A stretch of DNA of 64,000 bases from Paraphaeosphaeria minitans (taxonomy: Eukaryota > Ascomycota > Dothideomycetes > Pleosporales > Didymosphaeriaceae). The position numbers and the translations under genes were made by a program. This document shows, piece by piece, positions 56,878 through 64,000 of the stretch. Location of the stretch: NCBI GenBank assembly GCA_015832175.1, contig WJXW01000008.1, forward strand, positions 186,001 to 250,000, in the 5' to 3' direction. Position 1 is the first letter of the stretch. Every line of letters begins with the position of its first letter. Below the pieces are notes generated by a model, which saw nothing but the letters and a program-made list of their open reading frames with translations, was not told where the DNA came from and did no database searches.

Positions 56878-57500
56878 CTAGTAGATAGCACTGATGCCGC
56901 TCGACGTCCGTTCCAAGGACAAGTGCACAGCCGGGGCCAGAATGAACTCCTGCGCTGTCCACATCCGGCGCCACCACTCGACTCCACAGTTCTCGTACGG
57001 GCCCTTCAGCAGGTCCATCGACTGGTCCGACTCCTCATCAAACACGGCAACCCATTGATCAAGATGTCCAGGATAGTGATATAATGCCCATCCCTCGGAC
57101 GACGTACGTACCCAGCCTCTCCACGAGTGTAAACCCCTAGGGCTCATGCACATCATGATCGATCTACCTCCGCACCAAAGACCTCTGCAAGAAATGGCTG
57201 TCCACCAGCTTCTGCACGGCATCTCACTCTTCACTGTTCAACTAGCGCTCTCATCCGTTCCGCAATCCCAACCACGCCTCTGAAAACACGCTCGCTACTC
57301 TTAGTCGTGGTACCAAGTAGATATCTACCATCCTCGCGACGTACCACGCTTCCTCTGCATTGCCTACCTTGTTTATACACATTCCGTCCACCAGAGCATT
57401 AGCATGCCCCTGGTGTGGCGGATATGGTGGAGAAAGCGGCGGAGGTTTCGTCCGAGAGAGGTCCTGTATGGAGCATCTCCGTAGTGTACACAGAAACAAC
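56878..57500 (-). pseudogene. HET-domain (heterokaryon incompatibility) gene remnant
   Basis: Two HET-domain blocks are readable in the correct order on the minus strand but in separate frames. The first is ALVDGMCINKVGNAEEAWYV with ARMVDIYLVPR (matching the W[VI]DAICINQ...E...QV..M..IY block). The second, after a gap with stops, is EWWRRMWTAQEFILAPAVHL (matching WW.R.WT.QE..LA). The N-terminal and C-terminal portions expected for a full protein are not visible. HET proteins trigger cell death when genetically different hyphae fuse. The intervening sequence contains stop codons in all likely frames, so this is a relic rather than a gene. Confidence 0.7.
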
Positions 57501-57831
57501 CGGATTTCAAGTCTTCCTAGCTCCAGTTGTGTGACTTTATCTGGCCAGCGCGTCCAATAGTATGTATTACGGCTAGTTCGACTCTGCTACGGTTACGTTA
57601 CATTTGTTCGTACTCACCGTATAAATGCCACGGCAGAGATGTTATAAGCTAGGCACGAGCAACGCGGATTTATTTATAAGGGAATATGGAGTTAGTTATA
57701 GGATAGACGAACCATTGATCTACTGGTGACAGGATCGTTGTTCATGAGGTACAAAGGAGGTAAGAAACTTTTAGGTATCGGCAAAATAGTCTCCTTCAGG
57801 CAGCCTTTGCTTGGATTTGGAAATTTGTTCT
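57501..57831. other. AT-rich spacer between relics
   Basis: No gene. Sequence is rich in TA dinucleotides (for example around 57650-57700), suggestive of repeat-induced point mutation but not measured. Confidence 0.45.
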
Positions 57832-58350
57832 TCAATGGGAGTAGAGCTCTTGCATCTTGTGTCTAACACTTTCCCCCATAGCTCCAGTCTGTCTACGAAA
57901 TATCTTCATGACCAACTGCAACGGCAAGATCTTGGGGTTGACAATTTGCGTAGTGATATTGAAGCCCGCCTCTTCAATGGTTTTTATTGATTCAGCAATC
58001 TGCCCTTTCTTCCACCAGCATTCGACAGCTACTTGAAACGCCTTGGGCCAACTACGATTGCCTCTCAATTTGACGCTGTCGAGCATCGCGAGATTTTAAG
58101 TCGTGCGCTTACGCATGTCTTGCACGTGTCCTCGCACATCGGCATCGTCTGGCCCCTTCGACGCCGTTTCCAAAAAAGAGCATCGAAGTTTTTGCGGACA
58201 AGCTCGGCCTGGGTGCAGGAGTGATCCATTTCAATGGAAAGGCCAGTCTCGGACTTGTATACCTCCCGCCTCGTGAGGGTAACATTGCGAGCCACGCCGA
58301 GGAGTGGAACAATGTTGGAAGCAAGCCCGACTGCTGTGACTGTATTCAAA
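57832..58350 (-). pseudogene. N-terminal fragment of a STAND-type (NACHT/ankyrin) fungal protein
   Basis: The fragment begins TAVGLASNIVPLLGVARNVT and continues REVYKSETGLSIEMDHSC, the fungal N-terminal domain found in front of many NACHT and ankyrin/TPR STAND proteins (usually GLASNIVQFVDF...EIYKS..G). It goes on as CEDTCKTC in one frame; after a frame change and a TAA preceding NLAMLDSVKLRG it reads SWPKAFQVAVECWWKKGQIA, the typical W..F..A....W.K..I block, stopping at 57832. The TAA stands where family members have an ordinary residue. No nucleotide-binding domain follows. It lies about 330 bp from the HET relic on the same strand. Confidence 0.68.
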
Positions 58351-58972
58351 GTGGGTGATCTTGTTCATGCATGACGGGTGGGAGTCCCTGTTGATGTCAA
58401 CAACGGTGGACGAGTGAGCCAAATTTTTCGCAACCAGCACCTTCCCGTACCTGCTGTTCCCAAGCACATCCGCAATGTTTCAGCTGCTCATGCTTGCGAT
58501 ATGGCGGTCATGCAACGGACCACAGAGAGCCGCGTATGTTACATATTGATTTCCGTCCCCACCACATGTTAGGGAGAAAAGGCAACGCAAGAAGCGGGGG
58601 CGCACGTCCACCACTGACCGTGCAACCCGGTATATCGGAACACGAACAGCTGCAATCTCGTTCTACGATGTCGAGACCAAGGAGATGAATTGAGGTGTCT
58701 GTCTGGGGAGGGCGTGGGTGGAAGGGGGAAATAAATTGTGGCGGTTTTGCAAAACGGCTACACGACATATTGAGCAAACACAGGAAAGGAGAGCCCTTGC
58801 CGCAGAGAATGCGACAATCAGTCACCGCGTGGTAAATTATCGTACACTTGAATACCCGTATCTTGAAAATAACTCATTTACACATGCGGATATATGGCAA
58901 CTGTGTCCCATTCAACGCCTGCAATGCAACTCCTCCAGGATCCGCGAGTGGTCAAATTTGAGCACAACGTGA
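58351..58972. other. Downstream region of AP-2 mu
   Basis: No gene is supported; likely the 3' UTR of the leftward AP-2 mu gene and spacer to the STAND relic. Confidence 0.5.
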
Positions 58973-60389
58973 TCAAAACCTAGATTGTCTGTCAGTGATG
59001 CCGCAGCTGATTCGCCCCAGATAGGAAACTTACCGTATCTCATAATTACCTGCTCTTGTCATGTATCGCACCCACTTCACACTGCTGTAGTTGCTCTTCT
59101 CAAAAACCTTGAGATACCGCACCAGCAACCCGGAACTCGTGAACATTAGCAGCGAAAAGCTTAGATTCAGCGGCGGCCTTGACCAAGCTTTCTGGTTCGT
59201 CATGCTGGTCAGACTAGCTTCCGCGCTCAGCACGAATTCGCTCTGTCCAGTAAACCGCGGGATCTTCCACACGATGTTGTTGTGCTCGGGCTCGTATTTA
59301 GCTTTGCCTTGCGACGTTCGCTCCGTGATGCGCGCTGTATTCAGGGGTGTAGGTATCCGCACGACCACGTTCGTTGCAAACAGCTTCGACCCATAGTTGG
59401 CGCGGATCGCTATGCTGTATTCGACCTTTGTCTTTCCAACCTCGTTTACAATAGCGTGCACCTTGAAGGGCAGGTTCACGTTCTCAGTCGCCCGATATCG
59501 CATCAGTTCGAACTCGCCATCCGGAGGAATGAATGATATTATCCTGTCCGCATCGAACTTGCCGAGCTTCACGCACTGGTGGAACTGGCAGTCCTCCAAC
59601 GACACGCTTCCGGCTGCTGCCCTTGTAGCCTTCGCGCCCGCCTTGTTTCCAGATGGCGTTTGCAAGTTATCATCGCCCAGCGTTAACCGGTCGTTGAGTC
59701 CAAACTTGCACTCCGGAGTGCCCGAGAGGTACGCGCGCATGATAATCTGACCATTGACGTCTGCTCGTAGCACCGTTCCCGTCGCCGACATGAGCAGATT
59801 TACGTCCTCAATAACGTCCACGAAGGCTTCGTTCTTGCGGTATTTGATGTCGTTCCGCCGCCAGGAAGTTGCACCGGTCGCTTGCATGGTAATTTTCGAG
59901 GAGTCCTCCTGTATACCAATTAGCATCCCAGCAACAGACGTAATTTGCCAATGCGCATACCATCGCTCTTTCCGACTTCACACCCTCAGTCGTAATGTAC
60001 ATCTTCAGCGTATCCGTCTCTGTATTCTGCGGGTACCCAAAATCCAAAATCTCATCCAGCAGCTCATAGACCAGCACAAAGTTGTTCTTAACAGCTTCCT
60101 CGTCGAATTTGCCAAAGTATGCCTTCCCCAACCCTATCAGCCGGTATATGAACTCGAAAACCAGCGCTGCATTCGCATTGCTCTTGGTGACGGCGACCAA
60201 GTATATGTTTTCGTGCTTTACATGGCTGAACGTGGTTGAGCCGAGCGTGAGTATCGGCGAGCGCACTTGGGCATTCGATATTACTTGGATGCGGAAGACG
60301 TCGGCGAGGCGGGGGCGGCAGTCGTTGCGAAAGGCGCGAAAGATGAGGTTCTCGCCCTTTTGATTGAATATGAGGATCCCGGAGAGCAT
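58973..60389 (-). CDS. APM4: AP-2 complex subunit mu (clathrin adaptor, Apm4)
   Basis: The mu subunit of AP-2 recognises YxxPhi cargo and PI(4,5)P2 at the plasma membrane during clathrin-mediated endocytosis. Exons 60389-59961, 59908-59034 and 58979-58973 give 436 aa, the usual size. The longin-like N-terminal domain starts MLSGILIFNQKGENLIFRAF and includes LIGLGKAYFGKFDEEAVKNN and ELLDEILDFGYPQNTETDTL. The mu homology domain begins SWRRNDIKYRKNEAFVDVIE and contains ECKFGLNDRL, FIPPDGEFELMRYR and YEPEHNNIVWKIPRFTGQSE. The last exon is only 7 nt (G TTT TGA) and adds the terminal Phe to give NYEIRF, the usual fungal ending. Its donor GTAAGT contains an in-frame TAA, so unspliced RNA would encode NYEIR and stop. 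Confidence 0.95.
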
Positions 60390-60896
60390 GGCGGAGGTGA
60401 CGGGCAGACTATTCGACGGCGAAAGGTGGGCATCCCAATTGCGCGTGAGGGACATCGTTCATGGCGGCGTAGGGGAGGAACGGAAGCTTGGACCATCGCC
60501 AAGCCCGCTATACCGTAGTTGCACAGTGTTACACTATGCACGCGCAGCACTAGAACTCTGCTGGTATTGTAGGGCTATTTAGGCTCCTGTTAAAAATCCC
60601 CGCAGATAATACTAGTGTAGTGAAGAAAATAAATCAAATTATTTTTCAAATCAGAAATGGAAATTTAAAACAAATTCTATTTATGTAATATTTATTAAAG
60701 AATAGGTTAAACTCTTAGCATGATAAACTCTAATACTATAAATGAATTTATTTATCCTTTCTTAAAAACAAAACCGATGAAAAAATTATTTTGTTTAGAC
60801 AGCATTGTGGCGATGCACGGGCATTGGACTCTAACTAATCAAAGTGACACCACCTATGAAATTAACAACAACCCACGACGGACCCCCTTCTAACAG
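60390..60896. other. AT-rich intergenic segment
   Basis: The left third is the AP-2 mu promoter. From about 60590 to 60790 the sequence becomes very AT-rich (long stretches of AAATTTATTT type), sharply unlike the neighbouring genes. No gene is visible; this could be the eroded 5' side of the next gene or a decayed repeat. Confidence 0.55.
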
Positions 60897-61859
60897 TTGG
60901 TATCGCTAGATTTCGTCTTCTTTGTTCCCTTCATATCCTCCTCAAAGATAACCGCAAGATTACGGACGCCGTTCCGGTCTCTCTCGGCAGATAACTTTAT
61001 CTCTAGAGGTTCAGCTGGACAGGTCTTCGCCATCAGCCAATATGTGGTTTTTAAGTGTCCAACGCATTTCGATAATCTTGCGCGGGCGCAAGCAGAAGAA
61101 ATGAACGAGAGCATCAAGAAGCTAGAAAATGAAAAAGCGATATACCAGATACTGATGGAACATTGGCATGCCAATATTGTACGTGGCCTACTTTGCGTTC
61201 CGGAGGGTATTTTCCTACATCGACAGGAAATGACTCTTGAAACTCGTATCGAGAGGTCTCCGATATCAGCCATCAGTTCAAGTACGCAAGAGCGGTGGAT
61301 CCAACAGATCGCCAGTGCCCTGGCCTGGATCGAGCATCTTGGCTATGCCCACGGGGATCTTCAACCGGCGAATATATTTCTTGGCACTAGGGAAGAAATC
61401 AGACTCGGGGATTTCGATGCAACGGTTAAGAGAGGCGAACACCTCATGGTGGTGAGCGCGCCGTTTTGCAAGCTGGATGAAAATTACGAGCCTCCCGTGG
61501 CCGGCCTTCTTAGTGAGCAATTCTCACTAGCATCTTGCATTTACACCATTCGGTCTGGGCACAAACCTTTTCATAATATTGAGGCGCCTATCAGAGTTCG
61601 GCGACTCATAATGAATCAATTCCCTTCGACTGCAGCCGATCCTATCTTCGGCAACTTGATTCAGAAATGTGGGCAGGGCGGTTTCCATTCAGTTGAGGCG
61701 GTGGAACACGAGATTGTGTCCTTGCTAGGGAAGCACACAGTCGTACAAGGGCATTTGGAAAGTGATACGCTGGTCTTGGAAGAGATTAAAGCACACTGTA
61801 TCGAATTCTTGGAAAAGGAGTCCACCACAGGCACGCCGCAGGGTTTATATTTAGACTAG
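60897..61859 (+). CDS. Protein kinase-like protein, atypical, 5' end unresolved
   Basis: A kinase fold is recognisable: glycine loop region FISRGSAGQVFAIS, beta-3 Lys in YVVFKCPTH, alpha-C-like ESIKKLENEKAIYQILMEH, catalytic loop GYAHGDLQPANIFLG (HGDL in place of HRDL, common in small fungal kinase-like proteins) and LGDFDATV where the DFG motif is DFD. The C-lobe continues to about residue 270, ending in GLYLD. Position 60897 is the first base after TAACAG, an intron acceptor; the frame has no ATG before residue 68, so an upstream first exon must exist but I cannot place it in the AT-rich sequence. Loss of the DFG Gly and HGD suggests altered or reduced activity. The substrate is unknown. 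Confidence 0.6.
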   Translation: MVSLDFVFFVPFISSSKITARLRTPFRSLSADNFISRGSAGQVFAISQYVVFKCPTHFDNLARAQAEEMNESIKKLENEKAIYQILMEHWHANIVRGLLCVPEGIFLHRQEMTLETRIERSPISAISSSTQERWIQQIASALAWIEHLGYAHGDLQPANIFLGTREEIRLGDFDATVKRGEHLMVVSAPFCKLDENYEPPVAGLLSEQFSLASCIYTIRSGHKPFHNIEAPIRVRRLIMNQFPSTAADPIFGNLIQKCGQGGFHSVEAVEHEIVSLLGKHTVVQGHLESDTLVLEEIKAHCIEFLEKESTTGTPQGLYLD

Positions 61860-61925
61860 GCCAATCGTTCGATATCAAACAGCTCCGCTTTTATAATCCC
61901 GACGAATCGACTCCACTGCATACAA

Positions 61926-62159
61926 TCACTTCCTAGCCAGATCCATATCAAAGCACTTGCCCTTTTTAGACGACATGCCTAAGCGGTAAGTATCGGTAGG
62001 ATCTGTACAATCTGAGCCTCGCTGCTTCGCTCCGTAGCATTGCTGAATATATGGGTACTGCTCTACTTCGTGACCGCAAGCGTATTTAACTCGTGGATGT
62101 ATTCTTTGGCAGATAGTGTAGCTTGACGGAGCAACTGTATGTATCAACAGAGACGTCAA
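61926..62159 (-). CDS. Small cysteine-motif protein fragment, minus strand
   Basis: The frame reads RIHPRVKYACGHEVEQYPYI then QQCYGAKQRGSDC and KKGKCFDMDLARK. The pattern CGH, C-x2-A-x3-G-x2-C, then GxC resembles small fungal proteins of unknown function with a CxC/CxxC zinc-ribbon-like ending, but the final CxxC is incomplete here. No ATG opens the frame: an acceptor-like TACATACAG lies just before TTGCTCCG (about 62135), so an upstream exon would be needed. Could be a fragment. Confidence 0.4.
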   Translation of the reverse strand: MTSLLIHTVAPSSYTICQRIHPRVKYACGHEVEQYPYIQQCYGAKQRGSDCTDPTDTYRLGMSSKKGKCFDMDLARK

Positions 62160-62509
62160 AGAAGTGTTTGAACTGGCCTCAGAGTGTACGTGGAGTAGCG
62201 CTGCTGGCCGGGAAGGGCTTGCAAATGGGCTGATCGGGTAATAAGTGCGAAATATTATGCATCCCAGAGTTAAGATGTAAGAACGAACATCGCAGTCTTA
62301 AAGTATGTATCTTAGCTTATATACGCAACTAAGCGGTGATCCAGTACGCATGTTCCTACCCCGCTCTTGATTTAGACCCGTTTTATTGTCGCGCGGCTCA
62401 TTTGATGGCTGACAGGGCAAAATAGGGGTGGTTAGAGCTATAAGCAGTGAACAGGAAGTAGTGATATCGGTGGCGTCGGAGCCAATTAATCACCACCCTT
62501 GTTCGAACC

Positions 62510-62755
62510 ATGTTAATGCGACTCCTGGAGCAAGCCAGCATTGTAACGAAATCCGTTTTTAGCACTGTTTGGAACACCTTACTGCATATTATCACAATGC
62601 AAAAACATACATTCCCGAACAAGAGCTTAAGCCTATGCGACAAAGGCAAGGCTACGGGGTATGCTTGCCTAAACCCTAACTCTCTTATGAAATCCAGAAA
62701 CACAGGGACAACAACTAGGACAGGAGAGTGTCCATCCTGCGGCGCGAAGTTATAA
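62510..62755 (+). CDS. Small cysteine-motif protein fragment, plus strand
   Basis: From ATG 62510 the frame encodes 81 residues, ending with CDKGKATGYACLNP then TTRTGECPSCGAKL. The C-x6-G-x2-C ... GECPSC arrangement is like the final part of the family seen on the opposite strand at 61926-62159. The N-terminal 40 residues show no motif. It may be a truncated paralogue in inverted orientation. Confidence 0.4.
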   Translation: MLMRLLEQASIVTKSVFSTVWNTLLHIITMQKHTFPNKSLSLCDKGKATGYACLNPNSLMKSRNTGTTTRTGECPSCGAKL

Positions 62756-64000
62756 TTTGTATTATATGTCAAGTATCGAAGAATAGCTAGCGACTCGCTA
62801 ACCGCCTTTTCTAATAGATAGACATATTACCCTTATTACGAAGATGGCTGTCGTTGTCTTAGAAGCGTTGGGAGAACCTTGAAGAGAGCCGCGCTGCTTT
62901 TAGATTGCTAAACGAATTAGTTGTGTAGCTATAAAGCAGAAGGGAAGGTATAAAATCTGCAATAATTGTCTACACTTCATGTGCACTAGCACATTTGCCT
63001 TGCCAACATTTCGTAACAGTGCAGCTAATGGGTCCCAGACTTACTATATTAGGAAACTAAGAATTGCTAAGCAAGTCCACAATGTCTTCTTCTTCGCGCC
63101 TATTATAAGGAGCTTAACCTGTTATAATTTCATACATAGAAGAGTCGAGTGCGAAGATGTCTCCCTTGATTGTTTTAGAACTCTATGGCCACAGTGGCTC
63201 GCGGACACTGTAAATCGCAGTTTAGATTTATCTAGGAAAGAGCCTCTAAAGTCGGCAACTTTTAAGCGCAGTACGTTGTCTAGGAAAATGTTATTGCACT
63301 TAAATTCCCTATGGACGAACTTGTTTAAGCGAATAAATTCAAGTGTAAAGGATACCCTTTGGCACCATTGAAGTTGGTGTTTAACACTAATGTCGCTTTT
63401 ATGCTCTTGAAGGTAATGGAGTATGGCCTGATTGCTGGCATACTCAAGTCGAATTCCAGTCTCAACTGGTCCGAAGTATTGAAGGTGGCCTTCATTTCCA
63501 CCTTTCTATGCCCACGAGGCGTTCCCAGATCTAGATAGTTTGACGGATGAAGACGAGATCACGCGTTAATTTTCCGCTGGAGGATTTCCTGTAGATCTGC
63601 ACATATGCGCTACTATTACTAAGAAGTGCTAGAAACAGCTCTACTCTTAGTTTGGACTAATTTAAAAGATGTACGAGAGGCAATTACTCGTAACGAGAAG
63701 CTAAGATGCTTTAGGCATCTATGTTCCACCTCTAACAGGGGCGTGGCTACCCAAGTGGCCTTTGCGACGATACGCAAACGCCAAAAGCACCGCCTCCATA
63801 TCGCCAACGTATAGGGTTTTGATAGATGCACGTGGTAAAAAGATAACCCCTAAGGAGCACGTTCTTAATAAAATCATTTACAAAGGCTCGCCATGGTAGA
63901 GCTCGGTACGCTGGCTTTAGTACCTAACAGACGGAGGGTTATTACGCAAGTGGTGGGCCGGCACTTGGGAGAGATACTTGCAAACCCCATCCTATAAGCG

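Larger units (their letters stand above)
61860..64000. other. TA-rich region with small fragments, no intact gene
   Basis: Sequence is noticeably richer in TA dinucleotides and in TTA/CTA/TAA than the genic part of the window, especially 62760-63400 and 63600-63720. Small frames with no family assignment: plus 62979-63371 and plus 63626-63814. The appearance fits mutated repeats, but composition was judged by eye only. Confidence 0.5.

Overview
The window is nuclear DNA of a filamentous ascomycete (Pezizomycotina). Genes have short spliceosomal introns (about 47-65 nt) with GTAAGT/GTACGT-type donors and CTAAC/CTGAC-like branch sites. The gene set is typical of that group: Ste12 with a homeodomain-like region plus two C2H2 fingers, GH6 cellulase, copper amine oxidase, OPT transporter, HET and STAND relics. 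A Dothideomycete-like plant- or surface-associated fungus is my lean, but that is inference only. I see no rRNA, tRNA, CRISPR array or intact transposon.

Layout. 1-16.8 kb is a gene-dense housekeeping block: peptidyl-tRNA hydrolase (+), Cut12-like spindle pole body protein (-), GCN2 eIF2alpha kinase (+), a decayed sugar-transporter relic (+), Rad14/XPA (-) and Ste12 (-). 16.8-22.4 kb is gene-poor and carries a 25-bp and a 7-bp minisatellite. 22.4-26.4 kb holds cardiolipin synthase (+), HIS6 (-) and a FAF1-like ribosome-biogenesis gene (+). 28.7-30.1 kb is a GH6 cellulase. 31.5-38 kb holds an atypical SDR (-), a WDR70-like WD40 protein (+), mitochondrial SSB Rim1 (+) and MTO1 (+). 39-41.7 kb has a broken alpha/beta-hydrolase joined to a DUF3669 fragment (-), then a PAP2 lipid phosphatase (-). 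43.6-47.5 kb has a copper amine oxidase (+) and an Flx1-like mitochondrial carrier (+). 47.5-51.9 kb is an unusual stretch of many different simple-repeat arrays, including about 715 bp of GTGA repeats with a 77-bp higher-order unit. 52-54.7 kb is an oligopeptide transporter (+). 55-64 kb is relic-rich: HET-domain and STAND N-terminal remnants (-), an intact AP-2 mu adaptin (-), a kinase-like protein (+) and TA-rich sequence with small cysteine-motif fragments.

Themes. Five genes act in or for mitochondria (peptidyl-tRNA hydrolase, Crd1, Rim1, Mto1, Flx1). GCN2, HIS6, OPT and amine oxidase all touch amino-acid and nitrogen economy. These are not operons; each gene has its own promoter. The points most worth a second look are the 7-nt last exon of AP-2 mu with a stop codon built into its donor, the SDR intron that appears to end in GG, the chimeric pseudogene, the repeat hotspot and the relics of nonself-recognition genes.
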